A stretch of DNA of 50,020 nt from Oceanicaulis sp. HLUCCA04 (GTDB lineage Bacteria > Pseudomonadota > Alphaproteobacteria > Caulobacterales > Maricaulaceae). Below the pieces are notes generated by a model, which saw only the letters and a program-made list of their open reading frames with translations, made no database searches and was not told where the DNA came from. Below are positions 8,030-17,617 of the stretch, one piece after another. Position 1 is the first letter of the stretch, and every line of letters begins with the position of its first letter. The stretch lies in assembly GCA_001314625.1 (NCBI GenBank), contig LJSH01000004.1:1-50020 (forward strand), given 5' to 3'. A program made the position numbers and the translations under genes.

Positions 8030-11000
8030 CTATTCAGACGCAGCGTTCTGGGCGAGCTCGCGCAGCTCGGTGGAGGCGATGGCGATCTTGGAGAGCGTCC
8101 ACCCACCCGATGCGGATAATTGTTCGATCAGGTGATCGGTACGGTCCACCTCATGGGCATGAACGACTTGCCATGACGATACCAGATCATCCGCCCAGCC
8201 GTCTGACGGGTCCTCGATGCCGGCTTTCAGCTTGCCCCCTGCCGCATCCGCGTAGCGGGCAATGGAGCCGGAAATGGCGAGCTGGCTGGCAAAGAGATCC
8301 TCTGCCAGACGGCGCGTGGCCAATCTGTCCCAGTGCTGGTCGGAGGTGAGAAGCCCCGCTGCCGTGCGCAAGGGATCAAAGCTGAAGCGTTCGCCGATCG
8401 CGTGATAGAGCCGGGCCGCAGCCACTAGCGGCCAGCCAGCGGCCTTGGCCAGATCGATAATGTCGGTGGAGGGGATCAGGGGTGCAAGAAGCGCCACCTC
8501 GCCAGCCAGCCGGGCGGGCGCGCCCGCATCGGCCAGGCGTGAGCTCCGGCCAGCAACACCGGCTCGCTCGTGCGAGGAGAGGACTGTTTCGCCCCATTCA
8601 CTCAGCTGGTCTACGCCGCCCTGATAGCGGGCAAGCAGTTCGCCCACGGGCGTCGCCTTGCCCGCTTCCTCGGCGCGGGCGCGCCGCGCCAGCCAGACGG
8701 TCTGCTTGAAGAGAAGCCGGCGCACCTCCTCGTGCAATATGTTCTGGGCACTGGCAGGAGCCTTGTTGTCGAGTGCGTTGATCTTTGTGGTCAGCGCATC
8801 GATCCGGAAAATCTCGCGGGCGGCGGCGAAGGCGCGGGCAATGGCCGGCGTATCAGCACCGCTCAGCTCCAGCGCACGCTGGAGGAAGTCCGGCCCGCCC
8901 ATATTCACCATGTCATTGGCCAGCCGGGTGGCAATGATCTCGCGTTTCAGCCGGTGGGCCTGCATGGCGTCGGCAAACTTGTGCAGAGCCTTGGGGAAAT
9001 AGGTGATGAGCGTATCGGTGAAGTGCGGATCATCGGGCACGTCACAGGCCACGATCTGGTCAAACAGCGCAATCTTCACATAGCTGGTAATGATCGCGAT
9101 TTCCGGGGTGGTCAGGCCCCGGCCCTGCTCTTTCAGGCCACGGATGATCTCGGCCCCCGGCAGGCCTTCGACCTTGCGGTCCAGACGGCCTTCGGCCTCC
9201 AGCCGCTCCATGACGCGCTCATGGACGTCGAGGTCTTCGGGCGCCCGCCCGGCGGCGAGGGAAAGGGTCAGTGTCTGATCGTAATTGTGCTGCAGGACGT
9301 GATCGGCGACGTCGCTGGTCATGGACTCCAGAAGCTTGTTGCGGGCCGCCAGCGTCATGTCGCCGGAGCGCACCATCGGGTTGAGGAGAATCTTGATATT
9401 CACCTCATGGTCGGAGCTGTCCACGCCGGCCGAATTGTCGATGAAGTCGCCATTGACCCGTCCGCCCTTGCGCGCAAACGCGATCCGGGAGGCCTGCGTC
9501 ATCGCCAGGTTTGCCCCCTCGCCGACAACGCATGCCTGCAATTCCTCGGCATCGATCCGGATGGCGTCGTTATTCTTGTCGCCGACCTCGTAATTCTGCT
9601 CCGAACGCGCCTTCACATAGGTGCCGATACCGCCGAACCAGAGCAATTCCACCGAGCTTTTCAGCAAGGCGTTCATCAGGGCGTTCGGGGTCGCGCTCTT
9701 GCCCTCCAGGCCGGTAAGCGCGCGCATCTCGTCGGTCAGCGCAATCGATTTGGCCGTGCGCGAGAACACGCCGCCGCCCTTGGAGATCAGTTTTGCATCA
9801 TAGTCCTGCCAGCTCGAACGCTCCATTTCGAACAGGCGCTTGCGCTCCGCCCAGCTGGCTTCAAGGTCTTGCGGGTCAGGATCGATAAAGATGTCGCGAT
9901 GGTCGAAGGCGGCGAGCAGCCGGGTCTGCTTTGACAACAGCATGCCATTGCCAAATACGTCCCCGGACATGTCGCCAACGCCGACGACGGTGAACGGTTC
10001 AGCCTGGATGTCCTTGCCCAGCTCGCGGAAATGGCGTTTGACCGATTCCCAGCCGCCCCGCGCGGTGATGCCCATCTTCTTGTGGTCGTAGCCGGCCGAA
10101 CCGCCCGAGGCGAAGGCATCGCCCAGCCAGAAATCATATTCGTCTGTCGCGACGCCGTTTGCGATGTCGGAGAAGGTGGCGGTGCCCTTGTCAGCGGCAA
10201 CAACCAGATAGGGGTCTTCCCTGTCCCAGCGCACGGTATCGTCCGGGGCGAGCATCTTGCCGTCGCTGTCCAGATTGTCGGTAATGTCCAGAAGCCCACG
10301 CAGGAAGGTGCGATAGCTCTCGCGGCCTTCTTCCATGAAAGCGGCCCTGTCCGAGGACTTTGGCAGCTGCTTGGGGTAGAAACCGCCCTTGGAGCCTACC
10401 GGCACGATGACCGCATTCTTGACCTGCTGGGCCTTGACCAGGCCAAGCACCTCGGTGCGGAAATCCTCACGCCGGTCGGACCAGCGCAGTCCACCGCGCG
10501 CGACAGGCCCGAAGCGCAAATGGACGCCTTCCACGCGCGGGCTCCAGACGAAAATCTCGCGATAAGGCTTGGGCGCTGGCAGATCGCGAATCTTGCGGCT
10601 GGCGATTTTCAGTGAAATCCAGGGCTTGGGGCGGCCGTCTTCGCCTGTCTGGTAGAAATTTGTCCGCAGGGTGTACTTGATCAGCTTCACCAGCCGGCGC
10701 AGTGCCTTGTCATGGTCGAGGCTGGAGACGCCATCGAGCTTTTCGCGCAATTCGCGTTCGCTCGCGTCGCATTTCTCCTCGCGCGCCTTGAGGTCGAGAT
10801 CCAGCGAGGGGTCAAAGCGCAGGCGGGCAAATTCAAGCAGGCAGCGTGCGATATCGGGATAGCCAGCCAGGGCTTCTTCCTGAATGGATTGCGACGGGTC
10901 CATGCCCGATTGCTGGCGGTAGCGGGCACAGGTGCGCAGGAAGGCCGCCTCGCGCCAGCTCACGCCGATGGCGGGCACCAGCGTGTTGAAGCCATCATCC

Positions 11001-12955
11001 TCGGTGCGCCCGTCCAGAACGGCCAGAACAGCGTCTTCAAACAGCGGTGCAAGCGTGTCGAGCTCGGCAAACTCGCCCGAGCGCGCGCTGACCTCGAACT
11101 CGTGAACCCACAAGGTTTCCGCAGCAGCGTCCTCGCGCTTGCGCTGGACCGGATAACCGGCTTCGGCCTCGACATGCAGGCCCAGATTCTCCAGCACAGG
11201 CAGGACGTCGGACAGGGCCAGCATGTGGCCGTGACTGTAGAGTTTGACGCGCAGATGGGCGTTATCATCCTGGGCCAGGCGATAGACGCGTGCCGCGCGC
11301 GGATTGCCCTCAGACAGCGGGTCGAGCCGTTCGATATCGGCAAGGGCCGAGGCCGGGGTGAACCGCTCGCGATAGCCGGCCGTGTATCCGTCCAGATAGG
11401 TGCGCACCGCGCGCAACAGGTCGGGATCGCCGCCGCGCCGCGCTTCGGCCTCCAGCTCGTCTTCCCAGGTGCGCGCCAGCAGCGCGATGTCGCGCTCCAG
11501 TTCAGCCGTGTCCGGTTCGGGGTGGTTGAACGGGTCCAGTCCGATGATGAAATGCACGCGCGCCAGCGAGCCGTCGCCGAACATCGGGTAGAAGGCTGAC
11601 AGCCGGCCGTTGAAAGCCTTGCGGATCAGCTCACCGGCCTCGGTGCGCACCCTTGTGTTATAGCGGTCGCGCGGGACGAAGAGCAGCACCGACACAAAGC
11701 GGTCGAACTGGTCGCGGCGCAGGAAAAGCCGTGTTCTGGGCCGGTCGAACAGATGCAGTATGCCCTGGCTGATCTCCAGCAAATCCTCTTCGGATGTCTG
11801 GAACAGCTCGTCGCGCGGATAGTTCTCGACAATGTGCTGGAGCTTCTTGGCCGAGTGCGAGCCGGGCGTCTTGCCGGCCTTGTCCAGCACGCGGCGGACC
11901 TTGCGGCGGATCAGCGGCACATCGCGTGCCATCTGGTCATAGGCCTCGGCGGTGAACAGGCCGACAAAGCGGGTTTCGCCGGTCACCGCGCCATCATCGC
12001 GATAGCGCTTGACGCCGATATAATCCATGTAGACGCGCCGGTGGACGCGGCTTTTCATGTTGGCCTTGGCCACGATGACCGGGCTGGGCGCGCGCAGGAA
12101 CGCCTCGATGGCCGGCACGATCACCAGCGGTTCGGAGGTGCGGCGCAGTATGGTGCGTTCAGGATCGCGCAAAATACCCCGGCCGCTATCGCGGGCAATG
12201 GACGGCTCGCGTGAGCGCAGCTTGCCCTCTTCGTCCACATCAAATTCATAGGACCGGCAGCCGATAAAGGCGAAATGGTCATCGCGCAGCCAGCTGAGGA
12301 AGGCCAGCGCCTCCTCGACCTCCTCGCGCGGGGCGCGGGTGTTGGCGGCTTTCAGATGTTCCAGGCACTCATCCATGCGCGCACGCATGTCACGCCAGTC
12401 TTCCACCGCTTCGCGCACATCACTGAGCGTGGCGCGGACCTCGGCTTCAAGCGCATCGCGCGCCGCCTTGTCCAGCACATCGACATGCACCTGGATCATC
12501 GATTCGGCGATGACGCGACCGCCTGACTCTACCCGGTTGCCGTCGTCGTCGCGGCGCACCTGCAAGACCGGGTGAACCATGGCCAGCACGTCCAGCCCGT
12601 GCGAGGCGATTTCGCCCATGACGGAGTCCACAAGGAAAGGCCGGTCCTGGCCTATCACTTCCACGATATCGCGCCCGAGCGGCTTGCCGGACTTGTCCAG
12701 CCCCTCACGCACGCGAACCTTGATGCGGTCACTGCTGCGCTCGTGCGCGAATTCCCAGAAATCGCCGAACACAGTCAGCGCATCGTCCAGCGCAATCCCT
12801 TGCAGATCATCGGCCAGCGAATCATCCCAGACCTGCTCGGCAAAGCTGATTCCGGCCTCGTCCAGCGCTCCGAAGCGCGGCTTCCACTGCTTGCGTGCCG
12901 CTTTCAAAAACGCATCACGTTCAAAGGCATGGGCGGAACTGACGACAGCAGTCAT
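8030..12955 (-). CDS. gdh: Large NAD-specific glutamate dehydrogenase (GDH-180 type)
   Basis: 1641 aa, the giant homo-oligomeric NAD-GDH class. The N-terminal half (about 1-650) carries the regulatory ACT-like region. The catalytic half begins near residue 780 with GPVARGGLRWSDRREDFRTE and the lysine-bearing VGSKGGFYPK segment (Lys856). It continues with VGVGDMSGDVFGNGML and GEGANLAMTQASRIAF. The enzyme oxidatively deaminates glutamate to 2-oxoglutarate and ammonia, feeding amino-acid carbon to the TCA cycle. It stands alone as a single transcription unit. The frame is intact over its whole length. Confidence 0.96.
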   Translation of the reverse strand: MTAVVSSAHAFERDAFLKAARKQWKPRFGALDEAGISFAEQVWDDSLADDLQGIALDDALTVFGDFWEFAHERSSDRIKVRVREGLDKSGKPLGRDIVEVIGQDRPFLVDSVMGEIASHGLDVLAMVHPVLQVRRDDDGNRVESGGRVIAESMIQVHVDVLDKAARDALEAEVRATLSDVREAVEDWRDMRARMDECLEHLKAANTRAPREEVEEALAFLSWLRDDHFAFIGCRSYEFDVDEEGKLRSREPSIARDSGRGILRDPERTILRRTSEPLVIVPAIEAFLRAPSPVIVAKANMKSRVHRRVYMDYIGVKRYRDDGAVTGETRFVGLFTAEAYDQMARDVPLIRRKVRRVLDKAGKTPGSHSAKKLQHIVENYPRDELFQTSEEDLLEISQGILHLFDRPRTRLFLRRDQFDRFVSVLLFVPRDRYNTRVRTEAGELIRKAFNGRLSAFYPMFGDGSLARVHFIIGLDPFNHPEPDTAELERDIALLARTWEDELEAEARRGGDPDLLRAVRTYLDGYTAGYRERFTPASALADIERLDPLSEGNPRAARVYRLAQDDNAHLRVKLYSHGHMLALSDVLPVLENLGLHVEAEAGYPVQRKREDAAAETLWVHEFEVSARSGEFAELDTLAPLFEDAVLAVLDGRTEDDGFNTLVPAIGVSWREAAFLRTCARYRQQSGMDPSQSIQEEALAGYPDIARCLLEFARLRFDPSLDLDLKAREEKCDASERELREKLDGVSSLDHDKALRRLVKLIKYTLRTNFYQTGEDGRPKPWISLKIASRKIRDLPAPKPYREIFVWSPRVEGVHLRFGPVARGGLRWSDRREDFRTEVLGLVKAQQVKNAVIVPVGSKGGFYPKQLPKSSDRAAFMEEGRESYRTFLRGLLDITDNLDSDGKMLAPDDTVRWDREDPYLVVAADKGTATFSDIANGVATDEYDFWLGDAFASGGSAGYDHKKMGITARGGWESVKRHFRELGKDIQAEPFTVVGVGDMSGDVFGNGMLLSKQTRLLAAFDHRDIFIDPDPQDLEASWAERKRLFEMERSSWQDYDAKLISKGGGVFSRTAKSIALTDEMRALTGLEGKSATPNALMNALLKSSVELLWFGGIGTYVKARSEQNYEVGDKNNDAIRIDAEELQACVVGEGANLAMTQASRIAFARKGGRVNGDFIDNSAGVDSSDHEVNIKILLNPMVRSGDMTLAARNKLLESMTSDVADHVLQHNYDQTLTLSLAAGRAPEDLDVHERVMERLEAEGRLDRKVEGLPGAEIIRGLKEQGRGLTTPEIAIITSYVKIALFDQIVACDVPDDPHFTDTLITYFPKALHKFADAMQAHRLKREIIATRLANDMVNMGGPDFLQRALELSGADTPAIARAFAAAREIFRIDALTTKINALDNKAPASAQNILHEEVRRLLFKQTVWLARRARAEEAGKATPVGELLARYQGGVDQLSEWGETVLSSHERAGVAGRSSRLADAGAPARLAGEVALLAPLIPSTDIIDLAKAAGWPLVAAARLYHAIGERFSFDPLRTAAGLLTSDQHWDRLATRRLAEDLFASQLAISGSIARYADAAGGKLKAGIEDPSDGWADDLVSSWQVVHAHEVDRTDHLIEQLSASGGWTLSKIAIASTELRELAQNAASE

Positions 12956-13160
12956 GCGCGGGGCGCTCCGTAACGGGTTGGCCGGCGCATACCGGGCGGT
13001 GCGCCGGAAGAACGGGTGTCAGCCTAGCCGTGACAGCGCGCCGTTCAAGCGGTGAACGCCACTGCCGCATTATGAGCACGAAGGCTGGACCAATTGGCGC
13101 GCGGTGTGGTTCGTTGGGAAGCTGAAAACAAGTCCTTTTTCTTCGGAGACTGTCGAAACC

Positions 13161-13850
13161 ATGCCCCACATGCTTATTACTGGCGCCAATCGCGGCATTG
13201 GCCTGGAACACACTCGCGTTCTGCTGTCGCGCGGCTGGCATGTCAGCGCGGCCTGCCGCAATCCAGATCAGGCCAGTGAACTCAAAAAGCTTGATCCGGG
13301 CGATGGCCGGCTAGCCGTTCTGGCCTATGACGCCGGTCAGGCCGATGCGGCCGAAACGCTGAAAGCCAAGGTGAAAGGGCCGATCGATATTCTCTTTGCC
13401 AATGCCGGCATGATGGGTCCCAAAGAGCAGAGCTTCGGGAGTAGCGATTTTGATGCGATGACACGCACAATCCAGGTCAATGCGCTTGCGCCGCTAAAGC
13501 TGGCCGAGGCGTTCGCTGATCAGGTCGCCAAATCGCAGATGAAGGTGATTGCCTTGCAATCCTCGCGCATGGGATCGATCGCGGACAATGATTCTGGCGG
13601 GCGGTATGCCTACCGGGCCTCGAAAGCGGCACTGAACGCGATCGGCAAGTCGCTGAGCGTTGATCTCAAGTCCAAGGGCATCGTCACCCTTATCTTCCAT
13701 CCCGGCTGGGTGCGCACCGATATGGGCGGGCCGAACGGCAATCTGACGGTGAATGAATGCGTGGAGGGCCAGCTTGATCTCATCGCGCGCGCCAACCCGG
13801 CGATGAATGGCCGCTTCTTCCATGTCAGCGGAGAAGATCTCGACTGGTAA
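13161..13850 (+). CDS. Short-chain dehydrogenase/reductase (SDR)
   Basis: 229 aa. Classical SDR: TGANRGIG cofactor loop (residues 7-14), NAG at 81-83, a Ser134/Ser135 position and the YRASK catalytic motif (Tyr151, Lys155). It resembles the C-factor (CsgA)-like SDR subgroup that acts on unknown carbonyl substrates with NAD(P)H. The start at 13161 is preferred over an in-frame upstream ATG because the SDR fold begins at once and a GGAG box lies 12 bases upstream. It stands alone and is followed by a strong hairpin at 13861-13900. Substrate unknown. Confidence 0.87.
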   Translation: MPHMLITGANRGIGLEHTRVLLSRGWHVSAACRNPDQASELKKLDPGDGRLAVLAYDAGQADAAETLKAKVKGPIDILFANAGMMGPKEQSFGSSDFDAMTRTIQVNALAPLKLAEAFADQVAKSQMKVIALQSSRMGSIADNDSGGRYAYRASKAALNAIGKSLSVDLKSKGIVTLIFHPGWVRTDMGGPNGNLTVNECVEGQLDLIARANPAMNGRFFHVSGEDLDW

Positions 13851-13860
13851 GGCGGGAAGC

Positions 13861-13900
13861 GGGCGCTACCGGACGGGGACAGGTCTGTCCGGCAGCGCCC
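13861..13900 (+). terminator. Hairpin after the SDR gene
   Basis: A 14-bp stem (gggcgctaccggac / gtccggcagcgccc) with one A-C mismatch and a 12-nt loop starts 10 bases after the SDR stop. There is no U-run behind it, so it could act as an mRNA 3-prime stabiliser as well as a terminator. Confidence 0.5.
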
Positions 13901-14065
13901 TTCGGGTCTCACAACAGGCAGGCTGGGGACGCTCATTGGAGACCCGCTTTCCTTTACGCAAGTGCGGCGCGACCGGATCAGGGGCGGAACAGGTGTGCGG
14001 GTTTCCGGGTTGTATGGGGTTCAGGCCGCTATCCACGAGCGGCCCGCCCCTTCAAGGAGCCTGTC

Positions 14066-14233
14066 ATGCCCGATACACATCGAGATCCTGAAAAGCGTGA
14101 GGACAAACCCCGCCTGCCGGAAAAGCCCAGCCATGCCGAGGAGCAACTCGACGAAGCGCTCGAGGAGAGTTTCCCCGCGTCCGATCCGCCCTCTCCGGCC
14201 AGGCCGGAAGGGCGGAAACCGGAAAAGAACTAA
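14066..14233 (+). CDS. 55-residue acidic protein with ESFPASDPPS motif
   Basis: 55 aa, Glu/Lys/Pro-rich, with no Cys and no hydrophobic segment. The conserved core is LDEALEESFPASDPPS (residues 29-44), a motif I recognise from many small proteobacterial proteins of unknown function. An AAGGAG box at 14054-14059 sits 6 bases before the ATG, which is strong support for translation. The protein is predicted to be disordered and cytosolic. It stands alone between the SDR gene and the CNNM-family gene on the same strand. I give no function. Confidence 0.75.
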   Translation: MPDTHRDPEKREDKPRLPEKPSHAEEQLDEALEESFPASDPPSPARPEGRKPEKN

Positions 14234-14374
14234 TCCAGTCGCCTGTCAGCGTTTTCCGCCACAATGCCTTGCAGTGCCAGATGTATCACCCGGCGTGTAA
14301 CTAGTATTCGAAACGTGTAATGATTTTCAGATACGCGCTGGGGGTCTGCCCGATGCGCGATCTGGACCCAAATC

Positions 14375-15676
14375 ATGATTTTCGAGATCATTGTTGTGCT
14401 GGCCCTGACGCTCCTGAACGGCATTCTGGCCATGTCGGAGCTGGCAATTGTCTCGTCGCGGACAGCCCGGCTGAAGGTGATGGCAGACCAGGGCAGCCGG
14501 GGAGCCCGGACTGCCATTCAACTGGCCTCCGACCCGGGCCGGTTCCTCTCCAGCGTGCAGATCGGCATAACCCTTGTGGGGGTGCTCTCGGGGGCTTTTT
14601 CCGGGGCAACGCTGGGGCTTCGCCTTGCAGGAGCGCTCGAAGCAGCGGGCCTGAACCCGGCAATGGCACAAGGCTTGGGCGTGGGAGGCGTGGTAGTGGT
14701 CATCACCTATCTGTCGCTCATTTTCGGGGAGCTTGTGCCCAAGCAGGTGGCGTTGCGGGCACCGGAAGCGGTGGCCGTACGCATCGCCCCGCTGCTGCAA
14801 GGCATTTCCATGCTCGCCGCACCGGTCGTCTGGGTGCTCGACAAGTCCGGAAAGCTTGTGCTGGCCCTGATAGGGCAATCCGGTGCCGCGGATCGCAACA
14901 TGACGGATGAGGAGGTGCGGCTGGTGCTTGCGGAGGCCCGCACAGCAGGTGTGCTGGAAAAGGCCGAGACCGACATGATCGCCGGTGTGATGCGCATTGC
15001 GGATCGCACCGCGCGCGGCCTTATGGTGCCGCGCGGAGAAGTGGAACTGGTGGACGCCTCCGACAGCCCTGCGGAGATCACCGCGCATTTCCGAAAGACC
15101 GGGCGCACGCGTCTGCTGGTCCGTGACGGTGGTCCGGACGATATTGTTGGCGTCATCCGGTCACTGGATTTCCTCGACAATTCGGTGCTGCCCCCCGCGC
15201 GTGAAGGGCAGCGTGCGCCATGGCACAAGCGGATTGTGGAAACGCCGATGGTGCTCGATGGCATGGCGGCCCTTGATGTCGTGGACGTATTGCGCAGCGC
15301 TCCCGCCCACATGGTGCTGGTCTATGATGAACACGGCCATTTTGAAGGCATTATCACACCCATGGATGTACTTGAGGCGATCGCCGGCGAATTCCCTGAA
15401 GACGGGTTCGCCGAGGCGAAAATCCTGCAACGCGAGGATGGGAGTTTTCTGGTTTCGGGATGGATGCCGGTGGACGAGTTTGCAGAACGGTTTGGCATCA
15501 CGCTCGGTACCGACCGGGACTTCGAGACCGTCGCCGGTTTCGTCCTTGATCAGACAGGTAGCTTGCCGCGTCTGGGCGAGCACTTGAGCATCTCTGGCTG
15601 GCGCATCGAGGTGGTCGACATGGATGGCCGCCGGATCGACAAACTGCTAGTGAGCCCAGTCGTTCCCGCAGCGTGA
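14375..15676 (+). CDS. CNNM/CBS-domain membrane protein (HlyC/CorC family)
   Basis: 433 aa. The N-terminal DUF21/CNNM transmembrane domain (about residues 1-185) includes LLNGILAMSELAIVSS and PGRFLSSVQIGITLVGVLSGAFSG. It is followed by two CBS domains (about 205-325) and a C-terminal CorC/HlyC domain. Members are linked to magnesium/cobalt efflux or resistance; the old name hemolysin is not supported by a toxin activity. It is complete and monocistronic, with an AT-richer leader at 14290-14374 that may hold its promoter. The exact ion is not readable from the sequence. Confidence 0.9.
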   Translation: MIFEIIVVLALTLLNGILAMSELAIVSSRTARLKVMADQGSRGARTAIQLASDPGRFLSSVQIGITLVGVLSGAFSGATLGLRLAGALEAAGLNPAMAQGLGVGGVVVVITYLSLIFGELVPKQVALRAPEAVAVRIAPLLQGISMLAAPVVWVLDKSGKLVLALIGQSGAADRNMTDEEVRLVLAEARTAGVLEKAETDMIAGVMRIADRTARGLMVPRGEVELVDASDSPAEITAHFRKTGRTRLLVRDGGPDDIVGVIRSLDFLDNSVLPPAREGQRAPWHKRIVETPMVLDGMAALDVVDVLRSAPAHMVLVYDEHGHFEGIITPMDVLEAIAGEFPEDGFAEAKILQREDGSFLVSGWMPVDEFAERFGITLGTDRDFETVAGFVLDQTGSLPRLGEHLSISGWRIEVVDMDGRRIDKLLVSPVVPAA

Positions 15677-15744
15677 ATGCGCATCAGATCGAACCGGACA
15701 GCGATCACAGTCTATCGGAATCGGCTGTCTACCTATTGATTCTG

Positions 15745-15762
15745 GGCGGTGTGTACACCGCC
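15745..15762 (-). terminator. Hairpin downstream of tRNA-Gly
   Basis: A perfect 7-bp stem ggcggtg/caccgcc with loop tgta lies 9 bases beyond the CCA end of the tRNA gene. There is no clear U-run. It could serve the tRNA (minus) and also the CNNM gene that converges on it. Confidence 0.35.
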
Positions 15763-15771
15763 AGAAGCACA

Positions 15772-15846
15772 TGGAGCGGGCGATGAGATTCGAACTCACG
15801 ACCCTCACCTTGGCAAGGTGATGCTCTACCCCTGAGCTACGCCCGC
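15772..15846 (-). tRNA. tRNA-Gly (anticodon GCC)
   Basis: 75 nt including an encoded CCA. Read on minus it starts GCGGGCGTAGCTCAG. The acceptor arm GCGGGCG pairs with CGCCCGC and the discriminator is U. The D arm is GCTC/GAGC, the anticodon stem TCACC/GGTGA with loop TTGCCAA, the variable loop GGGTC and the T loop TTCGAAT. The anticodon GCC reads GGC and GGU. All arms pair, with one G-U at the base of the T stem. Confidence 0.97.
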
Positions 15847-15891
15847 TCATATGCGTCACCGGGGCTGGCCACGATGGACCAGAGGGCGCGG

Positions 15892-15920
15892 TATATCGCG
15901 CATCGCTGACGCTTTGGCAA
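15892..15920 (-). promoter_or_regulatory. Sigma-70-type promoter of tRNA-Gly
   Basis: On minus, TTGCCA (15915-15920) and GATATA (15892-15897) are 17 bases apart, about 45 bases upstream of the mature tRNA end. Both boxes are close to the consensus, and the position suits a short tRNA leader. Confidence 0.55.
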
Positions 15921-15984
15921 GCCTTCACTGCGGTGGCCGTTTCATCTCTTGCATTGCAGGCCCGCCAGAGGGCAGGAAGGGAAT

Positions 15985-16518
15985 ATGACCCTTTCTGCCC
16001 CACATCCTGCGCTTCCCGCCCGGCCCGCAACCCGCGAAGGCCTGCTGGCGTTTCTGGACGCGCTGGGCATCGCCCACACCACGCAGGACCATGCGCCGGT
16101 GTTCACGGTGGCGCAAAGCGATGGCATCAAGGCCAGCATGCCCGGCGGGCACACCAAAAATCTCTTCCTGAAGGACAAGAAGGGCGCCCTGATCCTCATA
16201 TCGGCCCTGCAGTCGACACAGATCGAGCTCAAACGCCTGCATGAGCGTCTGGGCTGCGGGCGGCTCTCCTTCGGCTCGCCGGACCGGTTGGCCGATGCGC
16301 TGTGCGTGACGCCGGGCTCGGTGACGGCCTTTGCTCTGGTGAACGATCCGCAGCGGCGCGTGCGTTTCATTCTTGATGCCGCGCTGATGGCACACGAGAC
16401 GCTGAATTTTCATCCGCTCAAAAATGACGCGACGACAGCCATATCGCGCGCCGGACTGCTGACGTTTCTGGATGCTCTGGGACGTGAGCCAGAGATCCTG
16501 GATTTTTCCGCCGCGTGA
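15985..16518 (+). CDS. YbaK/ProX-type aminoacyl-tRNA deacylase
   Basis: 177 aa, a single YbaK/prolyl-tRNA-editing domain. Typical segments are [31 protein letters not shown] and the [24 protein letters not shown] stretch, followed by [12 protein letters not shown]. Stand-alone ProX/PrdX proteins hydrolyse Ala-tRNA(Pro) or related mischarged tRNAs in trans. The ATG at 15985 has an AAGGGA box 5 to 8 bases upstream and is preferred over a further-upstream in-frame ATG. It lies divergent from the tRNA-Gly gene. Tentative on which tRNA it edits. Confidence 0.87.
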   Translation: MTLSAPHPALPARPATREGLLAFLDALGIAHTTQDHAPVFTVAQSDGIKASMPGGHTKNLFLKDKKGALILISALQSTQIELKRLHERLGCGRLSFGSPDRLADALCVTPGSVTAFALVNDPQRRVRFILDAALMAHETLNFHPLKNDATTAISRAGLLTFLDALGREPEILDFSAA

Positions 16519-16621
16519 GCGGTCAGGGCTTGCAGTGGCTGGCCTGCCAGTCCACCTATGAGCCAGGCACAACCCGGCAGGCGCCCCGACGCGCGGCCGG
16601 ACCAGATTTCAGGGATTTTCC

Positions 16622-17548
16622 ATGCAGATTTTCGGCAATCAGCCCGCCAATGCACCCGCCACAGCCCCGGCGGCAGGCGGCCATGTCAAGGACAGCAGCG
16701 ACCAGAGCTTCATGGCCGATGTGGTCGAAGTGTCAAAGCAGGTGCCGGTTCTGGTCGATTTCTGGGCGCCCTGGTGCGGCCCCTGCCGCCAGCTTGGCCC
16801 GGTGATCGAGAAAGCGGTGAACGCGGCCGGCGGCAAGGTCAAGCTGGTCAAGATCAATATCGACGAGAACCCGCAAGTCGCCGGTCAGCTGCGGATCCAG
16901 TCGATTCCCGCCGTGCTGGCCTTTGTGAACGGCCAGCCGGTCGATGGCTTCATGGGCGCGCTGCCTGAAAGTCAGGTCAATGATTTCATCAAGCGGGTCA
17001 GCGGCGAGATTGACGAAGCGGCGCTGGACGAGGTTCTGGAGCGGGCCGAAACCGCTCTGGCGCAAGGTGATGCGGGCGGCGCGGCGCAGGATTTTGCTGC
17101 CGTCCTGCAGGCTGACCCTAAGAGTGCGCGCGCGATCGCCGGCATGGCGCGCGTTTATCTGTCACAAGGCGATCAGGAGGATGCCCGGGAGGTGCTCTCA
17201 CAGGTGCCGCCAGGCATGGAGTCCGACCCCGCCATTGCCGGCGTGCGCGCTGCCATGGAGCTGGCTGCCGAGGGCGAAGATGCCGGTGATCCGGCTGATG
17301 CACGGGCCGCGCTGGAAGCCGCAGGCGGAAAGGGCGCACAGCTGCGCTTTGACCTGGCGCGCGCGCTGGTCGGTTCGGGTGATCTTGCCGGGGCTGCCGA
17401 TCAACTTCTGGCCAGCATTGCCGAAGACCGCGAGTGGAATGACGGCGCGGCGCGCCATCTGCTCTTGCGGGTGTTTGATGCAGCCGGTCAGGGCTCCGAA
17501 CTGACAAAGGCCGGCAGGAAGCGATTGTCCTCGGTCCTGTTCAGCTAG
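16622..17548 (+). CDS. ybbN: Thioredoxin-TPR co-chaperone YbbN/CnoX
   Basis: 308 aa. A thioredoxin domain (about residues 25-130) has an intact WCGPC active site (Cys52, Cys55). It is followed by TPR-like repeats (about 140-300). This matches YbbN/CnoX, a chaperedoxin that holds unfolding proteins under oxidative stress and passes them to GroEL/DnaK. Unlike E. coli CnoX, which has SxxC, this one keeps both redox cysteines and may be an active reductase. The Lon-N-domain gene follows 69 bases later and then Trm112, a conserved alphaproteobacterial grouping. Confidence 0.92.
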   Translation: MQIFGNQPANAPATAPAAGGHVKDSSDQSFMADVVEVSKQVPVLVDFWAPWCGPCRQLGPVIEKAVNAAGGKVKLVKINIDENPQVAGQLRIQSIPAVLAFVNGQPVDGFMGALPESQVNDFIKRVSGEIDEAALDEVLERAETALAQGDAGGAAQDFAAVLQADPKSARAIAGMARVYLSQGDQEDAREVLSQVPPGMESDPAIAGVRAAMELAAEGEDAGDPADARAALEAAGGKGAQLRFDLARALVGSGDLAGAADQLLASIAEDREWNDGAARHLLLRVFDAAGQGSELTKAGRKRLSSVLFS

Positions 17549-17617
17549 CTGGCAGGCCATTTTCTGCGGACTATGTCCTGGTACGGCCCTGTTTGCCATG
17601 AAGGAGCATCGCAACGC

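Noticed and set aside
8570-9934. Long open frame opposite glutamate dehydrogenase
   Set aside because: It is the antisense shadow of a clear gene in GC-rich DNA; no domain is readable in it.
14375-15676. Hemolysin
   Set aside because: The CNNM/CBS/CorC family carries this name for historic reasons; the domains point to ion homeostasis.
15721-15850. Integration (att) site at tRNA-Gly
   Set aside because: No second copy of the tRNA 3-prime end and no integrase in the window.
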